DNA of 64,000 nt from assembly GCF_013363995.1 (NCBI RefSeq), contig NZ_JABWGO010000013.1, positions 186,001-250,000 of the forward strand. The letters are read 5' to 3'. How positions within the stretch are numbered: position 1 is the stretch's first letter; the number at the start of each line of letters is the position of its first letter. Both the position numbers and the translations under genes were made by a program. The stretch is from Nonomuraea rhodomycinica. GTDB taxonomy: Bacteria > Actinomycetota > Actinomycetes > Streptosporangiales > Streptosporangiaceae. Under the pieces are notes generated by a model that saw nothing but the letters and a program-made list of their open reading frames with translations, was not told the origin of the DNA and ran no database searches. Positions 25,317-35,771 of this stretch are shown piece by piece.

Positions 25317-25814
25317 TCAGAGCGGCTGCTCCAGGAGGCGCTTCATGGGCCGGAAGCCGACCGCCTCGTAGAACGAGCGGGCCCCCTCGTTGAAGTCCCA
25401 GACGTCGGTGACCATGCGCCGGCAGCCCTCCTGCCTGCCCGCCTCCCGCACGGCCTCCAGCAGCGCGCCCGCCACCCCGAGCCGCTTGGCCGCGGGCACG
25501 ACGACGATCTGGTCGAGGGCGATGAAGGAGTCGGCGTTCAGCAGGACGTCGGCGGGACGGTGGTGCACGGTCGCGCCCGCGTACCCCGCGGCCTCGCCGT
25601 CCGGAAGCTCGCCCTCCTGGAGCTCGGCGACGAAGATCCGTGCGGTGTCCTGGCGGAGTCGCTCGGCGAAGCGCGCCGTGAGCCGCTCGACGTCAGGGGT
25701 CTCCTGGAAGATGTCGGGCCGGCTCTCGACGTGCAGCGAGTGGACGTACGGGTTGAGTCGGGCCAGGAGGGCGGCGTCCTCGGGAACTGCCCGGCGGATT
25801 CTCAACGGTGGCAC
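25317..25814 (-). CDS. GNAT acetyltransferase
   Basis: A 165-residue acetyltransferase. It opens LRIRRAVPEDAALLARLNPY, has the acetyl-CoA strand-loop ALDQIVVVPAAKRLGVAGAL and LLEAVREAGRQEGCRRMVTD, and ends FYEAVGFRPMKRLLEQPL, typical of GNATs. The GTG start (25814) is inferred from family length; upstream in-frame sequence is low-complexity. It is convergent with the GPP34 gene, 3 bp away. Confidence 0.87.
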   Translation of the reverse strand: MPPLRIRRAVPEDAALLARLNPYVHSLHVESRPDIFQETPDVERLTARFAERLRQDTARIFVAELQEGELPDGEAAGYAGATVHHRPADVLLNADSFIALDQIVVVPAAKRLGVAGALLEAVREAGRQEGCRRMVTDVWDFNEGARSFYEAVGFRPMKRLLEQPL

Positions 25815-25929
25815 CTCTCGTGATCGGTGGTCCACAGGCTGTGGACTGGGCGGCCACGGCCGGCCGTGCGACCATGAGCACGCCGGACGACCATGAGCAC
25901 GCCGGACGACAGACGGGACGGACGAGCTG

Positions 25930-26202
25930 ATGACGGACAAGCAGCCTACGACGATAGGCCGCTGCTACGGCTGTGGCCGCACGTTCGCCTACGACCCCGC
26001 GACCGCCACGATGTTCGCCGTCGATCCCGAGACCGGCTTCCCGCCCGGGATGACCGCCTTGGGCTCGGTCCGCGAGCCGAGCCCGGAGGCCGTGGCCCGC
26101 GCGGTCGAGAAGCCGGTCTGCCCTGAATGCGTGGACGGGGCGAAGCGGTACCTGGAGGACGCCGACGCGCCGCCCCCGCTGAAGCCGTGGCAGCGCCCTT
26201 GA
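25930..26202 (+). CDS. small zinc-ribbon-like protein
   Basis: A 90-residue protein with two CxxC pairs, CYGC (residues 12-15) and CPEC (64-67), about 50 residues apart, which suggests a structural zinc site. Between them is FAYDPATATMFAVDPETGFP. The family is unknown to me. It sits immediately upstream of, and on the same strand as, a MerR regulator whose promoter overlaps its 3' end. Confidence 0.7.
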   Translation: MTDKQPTTIGRCYGCGRTFAYDPATATMFAVDPETGFPPGMTALGSVREPSPEAVARAVEKPVCPECVDGAKRYLEDADAPPPLKPWQRP

Positions 26203-26229
26203 GTCTCCAGTGAGGGGAGACGGCAGGGT
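26199..26229 (+). promoter_or_regulatory. MerR-type promoter with 19-bp spacer and dyad
   Basis: TTGAGT (26199-26204), a 19-nt spacer, then a weak -10 CAGGGT (26224-26229) 7 nt before the ATG at 26237. GTCTCC (26203-26208) and GGAGAC (26216-26221) form a dyad centred in the spacer. Over-long spacers with a central dyad are the hallmark of MerR-activated promoters. Confidence 0.6.
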
Positions 26230-26236
26230 GGGGGGC

Positions 26237-27310
26237 ATGGAGGGCGACGCGCGCTACTCGATCGGCGACCTGGCCCGGCGGACCGGGCTGACGGTCAAGA
26301 CCATCAGGTTCTACTCCGATCAGGGCATCGTGCCGCCGATCGGCCGTTCCCCGGCCGGTTACCGCCTGTACGGCGTGGACGCCGTCGCGCGGCTGGATCT
26401 CGTACGGACGTTGCGCGAGCTGGGGCTGGACCTGCCCACGGTGCGCCGGGTCGTGGACCGGGAGGTCGCGCTGCCCGAGGTGGCCGCCGCGCACGCGGAG
26501 GCGCTGGCCGTGCGGATCCGGACGCTGCGGCTGCGGCGCGCGGTGCTGACGGCGGTGGCCAGGCGCGGGGCCACCCCTGAGGAGATGGAGCTCATGCACG
26601 CACTGGCCAGGCTTTCGGAGGACGAGCGGCGGCGGCTGGTCGAGGACTTCCTCGACGCCGTGTTCGGCGGCCTCGGCGAGACGGACGCAACCAGGACCGC
26701 GACCGAGACCGAGACCGAGACCGGGACCGAGGCCGGGACCGCGACGCGGACCGCGGCCAGGACCGCGACGGGGACCGGCACTGGTGCCCGGGCCGCTGTG
26801 GGCCCGTTCGCCGGGATCAGGTGTTCGATGACGCCCGAGCTGCCCGACGACCCCGAGCCGGAGCAGGTGGAGGCGTGGGTGGAGCTGGCCGAGCTCTCCC
26901 GCGACCCCGGCTTCCGCGCCGTGATGCGCCGTGTCGCCGAGGAGTGCGCGGCCCTGACCGCGCCCGGCGCCGTGCCCGGGCCGGACGCGGTGGCGGTGGT
27001 CCGCGAGAAGGCGCGGCCCGCGGTGGCGGCCGGCCTCGATCCGGCGTCCGAGGAGGCCGGCGCGGTCGTCACCGCGATCCTGACCCGGTACGCCCTGCAG
27101 TCCACGCCGCCCGGCGAGGCCGGTCCGGCCGCGGGAGACGACGAGGGGCTCCGGAGGCGGCTGCTCGGCCACCTGGAGGCGGTGAACGACCCGCGCCGTG
27201 AGCGCTACCTGCGGCTGCTGGCCGTCGTCAACGACTGGCCGCCGCCCGAGAGCCTGGCACCGCCGCTCGACTGGACCGTACGCGCTCTGCGCGCCCGGAT
27301 CGCCGGCTGA
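26237..27310 (+). CDS. MerR-family regulator with long C-terminal domain
   Basis: A 357-residue regulator. Residues 7-75 are the MerR winged helix (YSIGDLARRTGLTVKTIRFY, then SPAGYRLYGVDAVARLDLVR), followed by a coiled-coil helix. A Thr/Glu/Ala/Gly/Arg low-complexity linker (about 155-190) then leads to a C-terminal helical domain (about 200-357) with internal similarity to the segment after the DNA-binding part (LSRDPGFRAVMRRVAEECAA; SEEAGAVVTAILTRYALQST), probably an effector-binding domain. It is likely autoregulated through the dyad promoter just upstream. Confidence 0.88.
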   Translation: MEGDARYSIGDLARRTGLTVKTIRFYSDQGIVPPIGRSPAGYRLYGVDAVARLDLVRTLRELGLDLPTVRRVVDREVALPEVAAAHAEALAVRIRTLRLRRAVLTAVARRGATPEEMELMHALARLSEDERRRLVEDFLDAVFGGLGETDATRTATETETETGTEAGTATRTAARTATGTGTGARAAVGPFAGIRCSMTPELPDDPEPEQVEAWVELAELSRDPGFRAVMRRVAEECAALTAPGAVPGPDAVAVVREKARPAVAAGLDPASEEAGAVVTAILTRYALQSTPPGEAGPAAGDDEGLRRRLLGHLEAVNDPRRERYLRLLAVVNDWPPPESLAPPLDWTVRALRARIAG

Positions 27311-27317
27311 CCACGCG

Positions 27318-28526
27318 TCACGTGAGGCGGCTGGGCGGGAAGGCGTGGCGGCGGGCCAGGAGAACGGCGGCCAGGGTGGGAACCAGCAGGACCAGGGTGC
27401 TCCACGCGAACGCGCCCGTCCCGAACAGGTCCAGCAGCACCCCGCCCACCGCGCCTCCGGCCGCCATGGCGGCGTTCCACAGCGTGACCAGCGCCGCCTG
27501 CGCCGTGTCGGCCGCCTCGCCGCCCGCGTCGCCGGCCGCCGTCTGGAGCAGCGTGGGGGCGCCGCCCCACCCGAGCCCCCACAGCGCCGCCGCCACGTAC
27601 ACCAGCGCGTGGTCGCGGGCGGCGATGGCCAGCACGAAGGCCGCCACGGCGACCAGGATCACGGCGCCGACGGTCAGCGGGCGCAGGCGGCGGTCGATGT
27701 GCGCCCCGACGAGCCAGATGCTCACCAGCGAGGCGACACCGAAGATCAGCAGGACGAGGTCCACGGCGCCGCCGAGGCCGTTGGCGCTCAGGAGCGTCGC
27801 GACGTACGTGTAGAGGATCGTGTGCGCCAGCACGAACAGCAGAGTCACCAGCAGCACCGGCGCGACGCCCGGCACGGTGAGGGTGCGCAGGAGCGCGGGA
27901 CGGCCGCCTCCCCGCTGGCCGGGGTGGTCGGGGACGAGCGCGGCGATCCAGGCGAGCAGCACGACGGCGATCACCGTCATCGCCCAGAACGTCACTCGCC
28001 ACCCCAGCGCCGCGCCCGCGAAGGTGCCCGCCGGCACCCCCAGCGACAGCGCCGCCGGTATGCCCGCCATGACGATCGCCATGGCCTTGCCCTGCAGGTG
28101 GACGGGGGCCAGGCGGCGGGCGTACCCGGCGAGCAGCGCCCAGACGACCCCCGCGGCCACCCCGGCGACGAAGCGGGCCACCAGCGCCGGCGGGAAGGTC
28201 GCCGAGACGGCGGTGACGGTGTTGGCCATGGCGAACCCCGCCACGCCGCTCAGCAGCAGGCGCTTGCGCGGCCAGCCCGCCGTGGCGATGGACAGCGGGA
28301 TGGCGGAGACGGCGGTGCCGATCGCGTAGACGGTCACGAGCTGTCCGGTCGCGGACTCGCTCACGCCCAGGCCGGCGCTCATGGCGGGCAGGACGCCGGC
28401 GGGCAGGGTCTCGGTGAGTACGGTGATGAAGGCGGCCGTGGCCAGCGCCAGCAGCGCGCCCAGGGGCAGGCGTTCCCCGGGGATCGCGGTGCTGGGCGGG
28501 GCGGGCCGCGTGATGCGGTCGCTCAT
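27318..28526 (-). CDS. MFS exporter, DHA1/AraJ-like
   Basis: A 402-residue, 12-helix MFS protein of the DHA1 (sugar efflux/arabinose efflux) type. It has TETLPAGVLPAMSAGLGVSE and GQLVTVYAIGTAVSAIPLSI, as in AraJ/SotB relatives, and motif A-like WPRKRLLLSGVAGF. It is divergent from a MerR gene and carries a dyad in its promoter, so it is probably a drug or metabolite exporter induced through that MerR protein. Confidence 0.92.
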   Translation of the reverse strand: MSDRITRPAPPSTAIPGERLPLGALLALATAAFITVLTETLPAGVLPAMSAGLGVSESATGQLVTVYAIGTAVSAIPLSIATAGWPRKRLLLSGVAGFAMANTVTAVSATFPPALVARFVAGVAAGVVWALLAGYARRLAPVHLQGKAMAIVMAGIPAALSLGVPAGTFAGAALGWRVTFWAMTVIAVVLLAWIAALVPDHPGQRGGGRPALLRTLTVPGVAPVLLVTLLFVLAHTILYTYVATLLSANGLGGAVDLVLLIFGVASLVSIWLVGAHIDRRLRPLTVGAVILVAVAAFVLAIAARDHALVYVAAALWGLGWGGAPTLLQTAAGDAGGEAADTAQAALVTLWNAAMAAGGAVGGVLLDLFGTGAFAWSTLVLLVPTLAAVLLARRHAFPPSRLT

Positions 28527-28541
28527 GCTGCGTATGCTCGA

Positions 28542-28566
28542 ACCATCACATAGATGTGAAGGTCAA
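28542..28566 (-). promoter_or_regulatory. MerR-type operator between MFS and MerR genes
   Basis: On the reverse strand TTGACC (28561-28566) is followed by a perfect dyad TCACAT-CT-ATGTGA (28546-28559) and a poor -10 (28536-28541) with 19-bp spacing, upstream of the MFS gene. A second imperfect copy, CATGTGA (28575-28581) and TCACGTG (28588-28594), abuts the MerR start. Confidence 0.6.
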
Positions 28567-28591
28567 AGCGACGACATGTGAGGTCGGTCAC

Positions 28592-28983
28592 GTGCGGATC
28601 GGAGAGTTGGCGGAGCGCACCGGCACGCCGCGGCGCCTGCTGCGATACTACGAGGAGCAGGAGCTGATCATGCCCACGCGGTGCGCGAACGGCTACCGCG
28701 ACTACGACGAGAGGTTCGTGGACCGGGTCGTGCAGATCCGCGGGCTGCTCGACGCCGGGCTGCCCACGCGGATCATCAAGCAGATCCTGCCCTGCCTGGA
28801 CAAACCTCGTGTCATCCACTTCAAGGACGCCACGCCGGAGATGCTCGCCACCCTGGAGGGGGAGCTGGACCGCATGAACCACCGCATCGCCTGCCTGACC
28901 CGCAACCGCGACGCGATCGAGGAGTACCTGGAGGTCGTGCGGCGGAGCAAGGCGCCTGAGCCGTCCGCGCCCGGCGGCCGCTG

Positions 28984-28984
<1 letters not shown>
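28592..28984 (+). CDS. MerR-family regulator
   Basis: A 130-residue short MerR protein: DNA-binding domain VRIGELAERTGTPRRLLRYY, then ANGYRDYDERFVDRVVQIRG, and a dimerisation helix (EMLATLEGELDRMNHRIACL). It has Cys in LPCLDKPR and IACLTR but no clear metal-binding C-terminal pair. The GTG at 28592 fits the family N-terminus better than a GTG at 28556, which lies inside the operator. Its TGA overlaps the ATG of the kinase gene by one base. Confidence 0.9.
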
Positions 28985-30588
<1,604 letters not shown>

Positions 30589-30623
30589 CGCGTGTCCCCT
30601 CGGCTACGGGGTAGCGGGGCGGC

Positions 30624-33107
30624 ATGCCGAGAGTCGACAGGATCGCCGAGCCGTGGGGCACGCGCACGCCGTACGGGGCCGGGAACGAGTGGCCGGTGCG
30701 CGTGGACCGCTTCCTCCAGGAGGGAGTCGGCGAGCAGGACGTGGAGCGCTGGGTGCAGAGCGCGTCGATCCTGCACAGCAACGGCGACGCCCTGGACATC
30801 GCGGTCAGGGACGGCCGCATCGTGGGGGTCCGGGGCCGCGCCGCCGACCGGGTCAACCGCGGCCGGCTGGGGCCCAAGGACCTGTACGGCTGGCAGGCCA
30901 ACCACTCGCCGGACCGGCTGACCAGGCCCCTCGTGCGCGAGGGCGGCCGGCTGGTCGAGGCGGACTGGGACACCGCGATGGAACGCGTCGCGGGCCGGGC
31001 CAAGGAGCTGCTCGACGAGCAGGGCCCGAGCGCGCTCGCCTTCTACACCACCGGCCAGCTCTTCCTGGAGGAGTACTACACGCTCGGCCTCATCGCGCAC
31101 GGCGGCATCGGCACGAATCACGTGGACGGCAACACCCGGCTGTGCACGGCCACGGCGGCGGCCGCGCTGAAGGAGTCGTTCGGCAGCGACGGGCAGCCCG
31201 GCTCGTACGCCGACGTGGACCACGCCGACGTGATCGCGCTGTACGGCCACAACGTGGCCGAGACCCAGACCGTGCTGTGGGCGCGGATCCTCGACCGGCT
31301 CGCCGGGCCGAACCCGCCCGCGCTGATCTGCGTCGACCCGCGCGAGACGCCCGCCGCCCGGGCCGCGACCGTGCACCTGGCCAACCGCCCCGGCACGAAC
31401 GTCGCGCTGATGAACGGCCTGCTGCACGAGATCATCGCCAACGGCTGGATCGACGAGGACTACCTGCGCGAGCACGTGGTCGGCTTCGAGGAGCTGCGCG
31501 AGCGGGTGGCGGACTACCCCGCCGAGGAGGCGGCGCGGATCTGCGACGTGCCGGCCGGCAGGCTGCGCGAGGCCGCCCGGCTGATCGGCACCGCCGACCG
31601 CCTGCTGTCCACCGTCCTGCAGGGCTTCTACCAGTCGCACCAGGCCACCGCCGCATCGGTGCAGGTCAACAACGTCCACCTGGTACGCGGCATGCTGGGC
31701 CGGCCCGGCTGCGGCCTGCTGCAGATGAACGGCCAGCCCACGGCCCAGAACACCCGCGAGTGCGGCGCCGACGGCGACCTGCCGGGCTTCCGCAACTGGT
31801 CCAACGACGCGCACGTGGCGGAGCTGGCGCGGATCTGGAACGTCGACCAGCTCGCCATCCCGCACTACTCGCCGCCCACCCACGCCATGCAGATGTTCCG
31901 CTACATGGAGGAGGGGTCGATCCGGTTCCTGTACGTCTCCGGCACGAACCCGGCCGTGTCGCTGCCGGAGCTGCACCGGATCCGCTCGATCCTGGCCCAG
32001 GAGCGGCTGTTCCTGGTGGTGCAGGACATCTTCCTGTCGGAGACGGCCGAGCTGGCCGACGTGGTGCTCCCGGCCGCGACGTGGGGCGAGAAGACCGGCA
32101 CGTTCACCAACGCCGACCGCACCGTCCACCTGTCGGAGAAGGCCGTGGACCCGCCCGGTGAGGCCCGTCCCGACCTGGACATCTTCCTCGACTTCGCGCG
32201 CCGCCTCGACCTGCGCGACAAGGACGGGGCGCCGCTGGTGAAGTGGAGCGACCCGGAGGGCGCGTTCGAGGGGTGGAAGGAGTGCTCGCGCGGGCGGCCG
32301 TGCGACTACAGCGGCCTGTCGTACGAGAAGCTGCGCGACGGCAGCGGCGTGCCGTGGCCGTGCGACGACGCCCACCCCGACGGCACCGAGCGGCTCTACG
32401 CGGACGGCGCGTTCTGGAGCGCGCCGGAGGTCTGCGAGGACTACGGCCGCGACCTGGTCACGGGCGCGCCGCTGTCCCCGACGGAGTACAAGGCGCTCAA
32501 CCCGGAGGGCAAGGCGATCATCAAGGCGGCCGAGTACATCCCGCCGCACGAGCCGCCGGACGAGGAGTTCCCGTTCGCCCTGACGACGGGGCGCACGCTC
32601 TACCACTTCCACACCCGCACCAAGACGGCGCGCGCCCCGCAGCTCCAGCGGGCGGCTCCCGAGGTGTGGGTGGAGATGTCGGCGGCCGACGCCAAGCGGC
32701 TCGGCTTCGCCGAGGGCGACCTGCTGGAGGTGGCGACGCGGCGGGGCGCCGTCCAGGCGCGGCTGCGGGTCGGCGGGATCCGCGACGGCGTGCTGTTCCT
32801 GCCGTTCCACTACGGCTACTGGGACCGGCCGGATGCCTACGACCCGGAGAAGGGCCCCGACAAGGGCATGGGGCGGGCGGCGAACGAGGCCACCGTCACC
32901 GACTGGGACCCCGTCTCCAAGCAGCCGCTGTTCAAGACCTCGGCGGCGCGCGTCTCGCTGGTCGAGCGCGGCCGGGGAATGCCCGCGCCGGCGCCGACGA
33001 CCACCGCGTCCCGGCCGGCCGGGCCGGAGGACGCGGTGCCCGCCACGCTCGGCGGGGCCGAGGCGGAGGCGGAGGAGTCCGTGGCGGCGTCGGGAGGCGC
33101 GCGATGA
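30624..33107 (+). CDS. bis-MGD molybdopterin oxidoreductase lacking the Fe-S site
   Basis: An 827-residue DMSO-reductase-superfamily enzyme closest in pattern to assimilatory nitrate reductase/formate-dehydrogenase-like proteins. It has the molybdopterin body with DGNTRLCTATAAAALKESFG (Cys174 as probable Mo ligand), ALYGHNVAETQTVLWARI, CVDPRETPAA, QMNGQPTAQNTRECGADGDL, PAATWGEKTGTFTNADRTVH and the C-terminal molydopterin-dinucleotide-binding domain (FALTTGRTLYHFHT). The N-terminal 4Fe-4S cysteines of the family are all absent (no Cys before 174). A Pro/Ala-rich tail follows residue 785. Its ATGA overlap couples it to the next gene. Confidence 0.9.
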   Translation: MPRVDRIAEPWGTRTPYGAGNEWPVRVDRFLQEGVGEQDVERWVQSASILHSNGDALDIAVRDGRIVGVRGRAADRVNRGRLGPKDLYGWQANHSPDRLTRPLVREGGRLVEADWDTAMERVAGRAKELLDEQGPSALAFYTTGQLFLEEYYTLGLIAHGGIGTNHVDGNTRLCTATAAAALKESFGSDGQPGSYADVDHADVIALYGHNVAETQTVLWARILDRLAGPNPPALICVDPRETPAARAATVHLANRPGTNVALMNGLLHEIIANGWIDEDYLREHVVGFEELRERVADYPAEEAARICDVPAGRLREAARLIGTADRLLSTVLQGFYQSHQATAASVQVNNVHLVRGMLGRPGCGLLQMNGQPTAQNTRECGADGDLPGFRNWSNDAHVAELARIWNVDQLAIPHYSPPTHAMQMFRYMEEGSIRFLYVSGTNPAVSLPELHRIRSILAQERLFLVVQDIFLSETAELADVVLPAATWGEKTGTFTNADRTVHLSEKAVDPPGEARPDLDIFLDFARRLDLRDKDGAPLVKWSDPEGAFEGWKECSRGRPCDYSGLSYEKLRDGSGVPWPCDDAHPDGTERLYADGAFWSAPEVCEDYGRDLVTGAPLSPTEYKALNPEGKAIIKAAEYIPPHEPPDEEFPFALTTGRTLYHFHTRTKTARAPQLQRAAPEVWVEMSAADAKRLGFAEGDLLEVATRRGAVQARLRVGGIRDGVLFLPFHYGYWDRPDAYDPEKGPDKGMGRAANEATVTDWDPVSKQPLFKTSAARVSLVERGRGMPAPAPTTTASRPAGPEDAVPATLGGAEAEAEESVAASGGAR

Positions 33108-33586
33108 AGCTGGACCTGGTGATCAAGGAGCTGCACCGCTCCGAGAACGAGCTGGCCCACGTCCTGCTGCGGCTCTCGGAGCGGCACAAGGCCGACCACG
33201 AGACCTACCACGTGGCCCGCGACCTCGTCCGGTGGTGCCACGACCACGTGCGGGAGCTGGCGCGGATCGGCGCGGACTACGGCGTGAAGCTGGACGCGGA
33301 GCCGGCGGGTGAGTCCACGGTGGCCGAGCGGGTCCGGGAGAAGGCCGCCGAGTGGCTGGGCCGCCGCAAGGAGCCGGGGCTGCTCCTGCTGGCGGACCTG
33401 CGCCACCTGTACCGGGTCGCGTCGGGGGTGTCGCTGGACTGGGAGCTGCTGGCCCAGGGGGCGCAGGGCGCGCGGCAGAAGGAGCTGCTGGAGCTGGCCG
33501 AGCGGTGCCATCCGCAGACGCTGCGCCAGGTGCGCTGGGCCAACGCCCGGCTGAAGGAGTCGGCCACCCAGGCCCTGGTGAGCTGA
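33104..33586 (+). CDS. helical partner of the molybdoenzyme
   Basis: A 160-residue, almost entirely alpha-helical protein. The N-terminal helices carry many His/Glu residues (ELHRSENELAHVLLRLSERH, then KADHETYHVARDLVRWCHDH), resembling a ferritin-like or hemerythrin-like bundle. No exact family is recognised. The ATGA overlap with the molybdoenzyme gene indicates a stoichiometric partner, perhaps an electron donor or a maturation chaperone (inference). Confidence 0.75.
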   Translation: MKLDLVIKELHRSENELAHVLLRLSERHKADHETYHVARDLVRWCHDHVRELARIGADYGVKLDAEPAGESTVAERVREKAAEWLGRRKEPGLLLLADLRHLYRVASGVSLDWELLAQGAQGARQKELLELAERCHPQTLRQVRWANARLKESATQALVS

Positions 33587-33653
33587 GCCGGCCGCGGAAC
33601 GGGCGGGCCGTCCGCGACGTTGGGACGGGGAAAGGCGGGACACGGACGAGTGG

Positions 33654-34424
33654 GTGACGGACTTGGGACGGGTGCACGTGGACGAGCGCTGGGACGGGGC
33701 CGGAGGGTCGCGGGTGCGCAGTCTCGAGACGGGACGGGAGAACCCCGACCGCCGGACCGTGGTCGTCGTCCCCGGGCTGGGAGCCCTCGGCTACCTGTTC
33801 GACACGCTGGCCGGGTGCGGCCCGTGGGCGCGCTCGTTCCTGCTGGACGTGCCCGGGTTCGGGCGGCGCCCGCCGTGGTCGTGCCCGCCCGAGCTGCCCG
33901 CCGTGACGGAGCTGGTCACGCGGTGGCTGGAGAGCGTGCCGGCCGGGCCGGTGGTGCTGGCCGGGCACTCGACCGGGGCGCAGGTCGCGCTCCGGATCGC
34001 CGCCGAGCGGCCTGAACTGGTGCGGGCGCTGGTCCTGCTCGGGCCGACGTTCCCGCCCAGCCTGCGCACCGGCTCCGGCCTGCTGCTGCCGTACGTCCGC
34101 ACGACCGGGCACGAGCCGGCGGGCCTGCTCAAGGCGACGATGCCGTACTACCGGAGGGCGGGGCTGAAGGCGCTGGCCCGTTTCGTGCGCACGGCGCAGG
34201 AGGACGAGCCGGAGAAGCTGGTGCCGGCCGTGGCGTGCCCGATGGTCGTCGCCCGGGGCGTCCACGACGCGTTCTCGCCCCAGCCGTGGGCGGACCGGCT
34301 GGCCGCGGCGGCCGCCGACGGGCGGTCGGTGACCGTGCCGGGGTCGCACGCCTTCCCGTACCAGCACGGCGGGCTGACGGCCGCGCTCATCAGCGGGGCG
34401 GCCAAGCGGGCAGGAATCCTCTGA
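33654..34424 (+). CDS. alpha/beta-hydrolase
   Basis: A 256-residue alpha/beta-hydrolase. Oxyanion region VVVVPGLGALGYLFDTLAG, nucleophile elbow LAGHSTGAQVAL (Ser in GHSTG), acid region PMVVARGVHDAFSP, and catalytic His in VPGSHAFPYQHGG. It follows the molybdoenzyme pair by 67 bp on the same strand and may be co-transcribed. Its last 35 bp overlap the convergent apbE gene. Confidence 0.9.
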   Translation: MTDLGRVHVDERWDGAGGSRVRSLETGRENPDRRTVVVVPGLGALGYLFDTLAGCGPWARSFLLDVPGFGRRPPWSCPPELPAVTELVTRWLESVPAGPVVLAGHSTGAQVALRIAAERPELVRALVLLGPTFPPSLRTGSGLLLPYVRTTGHEPAGLLKATMPYYRRAGLKALARFVRTAQEDEPEKLVPAVACPMVVARGVHDAFSPQPWADRLAAAAADGRSVTVPGSHAFPYQHGGLTAALISGAAKRAGIL

Positions 34425-35208
34425 GTTCCGGCGGCACATGGCGGTGGAAGCCGCTGGTCCGCCACGTCTCCCCCGTGGCCGTGACCGCCAGCGCCTCCAG
34501 GTCGTCCATGTCCTCCACCCAGTCGCGGGCCGCCTGCCCCATGGCGAAGGCGGCGGTCGCGTAGGCGTCCACGGTCGTGAGGCGGGGGCCGACGAGGGTG
34601 ACGGAGGCGAGGGCGGTGGCGGGGCGGCCGGTGTGCGGGTCCACGATGTGGTGACCGCGCTCGGCCGTGCCCGAGGTGGCGACCGCCAGGTCGGATCCGG
34701 CGACCACGGTCGCCAGCGCGTCAGCCGCCGGACGGCCGGCAGCCGTGGGCGGGGCGGCGACGCCGACGCGCCAGGGACGGCCCGGCTCCGGTGCGGCGCC
34801 GAGCCGGACGTCTCCTCCGCCGTTCACGGTGTGCCGAGGCGCTCCCGCGGCCGTGAGCAGGCCGGACGCGCGCTCGATCGCCCAGCCCTTGACCAGTCCG
34901 GACGGGTCGAGGCCGCCCCCGGGGGGCCGGGCGGTGAAGTAGCCGCCGGTGTCCCGCTCGACCCGCGCGCACAGGCCGAGCACCTCGGCCACCTCGGCGG
35001 GGCAGTCGGCGAGGGCGATCTCGCCGCGGCCGAGCCGGCTGACCGGGCTGTCGTCGCGGTAGGTGGAGAAGACGGCGTCCACGTGGTGCAGCCAGGCGAC
35101 CGCCCGGCCGACGCCCTCCGGGTCGTCCGTCCCCCGGACGTCGAAGGAGAACACGGTGCCCATGACGTGCTCGACGTGCCGCGTGGCGAGGGCGGCGCGG
35201 GCGGTCAC
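34390..35208 (-). CDS. apbE: FAD:protein FMN transferase ApbE
   Basis: A 272-residue ApbE flavin transferase. It attaches FMN from FAD to a Thr or Ser of target proteins through a phosphoester bond. It has MGTVFSFDVRG, the STYRDDSPVSRLGRGE segment, DPSGLVKGWAIERASGLL, the Mg/FAD motif VNGGGDVRLG, and DPHTGRPA with the conserved Thr. The GTG start overlaps the stop of the FMN-binding gene upstream (GTGA), and that protein carries the matching flavinylation motif, so it is the obvious substrate. No lipobox is seen. Confidence 0.94.
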   Translation of the reverse strand: MTARAALATRHVEHVMGTVFSFDVRGTDDPEGVGRAVAWLHHVDAVFSTYRDDSPVSRLGRGEIALADCPAEVAEVLGLCARVERDTGGYFTARPPGGGLDPSGLVKGWAIERASGLLTAAGAPRHTVNGGGDVRLGAAPEPGRPWRVGVAAPPTAAGRPAADALATVVAGSDLAVATSGTAERGHHIVDPHTGRPATALASVTLVGPRLTTVDAYATAAFAMGQAARDWVEDMDDLEALAVTATGETWRTSGFHRHVPPELRGFLPAWPPR

Positions 35209-35732
35209 AGGCCCGCCCGGTCGATGGCGCTCTGGAGGGAGGCGACGTAGCCCTCGCTGGTGTACGTGGCGCCGGAGACGGTGTCGATCCGCGCGCTCTG
35301 GGCCGACAGGGTCTCCTGCTGGAGGACGGGCAGGGCGCGCTGGTTGATCTCGATGTCGCGGTGGTTGGTGTCGGGCGCCTGGACCACCTCGACGTGGGTG
35401 ATCTTCTTGCCGGCGACGGTGATGCGCACCTGCACCGGGCCCCACCGGGTGTCGGCGGCGTCGCCGGTGTAGGTCCGCCCGGCGGCGGCGCCGGAGCCGC
35501 CGGACGTGTCGGCCTTGCCGGTCGTGCCGGTCGTGGCGGAGTCGCCGGTGGTGCCGGAGTCGCCCGTCGTATCCGAGTCGCCGGACTCCCTGGACTCGCC
35601 GGAGCGGCCGGCCGGGGCCTGGGCGACCGCGGCCGGGGGCGCGCCGGCGTCGGTGACCTGGTGCGGCTTGAACGACAACAGCAGCACCAGGCCCGCGGCC
35701 GTGACGACGATGGCGAGCAACGCCCTTCGCAT
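35205..35732 (-). CDS. FMN-binding-domain protein, flavinylation target
   Basis: A 175-residue exported protein. An N-terminal membrane anchor or signal (about residues 4-20) precedes a Gly/Ser/Thr/Asp-rich spacer (about 40-85), then an FMN-binding domain (about 85-175). The ApbE target motif is DTVSGATYTS (150-159), with FMN expected on Thr156. It should act as an extracytoplasmic one- or two-electron carrier. It is the middle gene of the ferric-reductase-like / FMN carrier / apbE operon. Confidence 0.93.
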   Translation of the reverse strand: MRRALLAIVVTAAGLVLLLSFKPHQVTDAGAPPAAVAQAPAGRSGESRESGDSDTTGDSGTTGDSATTGTTGKADTSGGSGAAAGRTYTGDAADTRWGPVQVRITVAGKKITHVEVVQAPDTNHRDIEINQRALPVLQQETLSAQSARIDTVSGATYTSEGYVASLQSAIDRAGL

Positions 35733-35771
35733 CGGGACTCCCCCTGAACCTCTGGAACTTCCTGGAACTTC

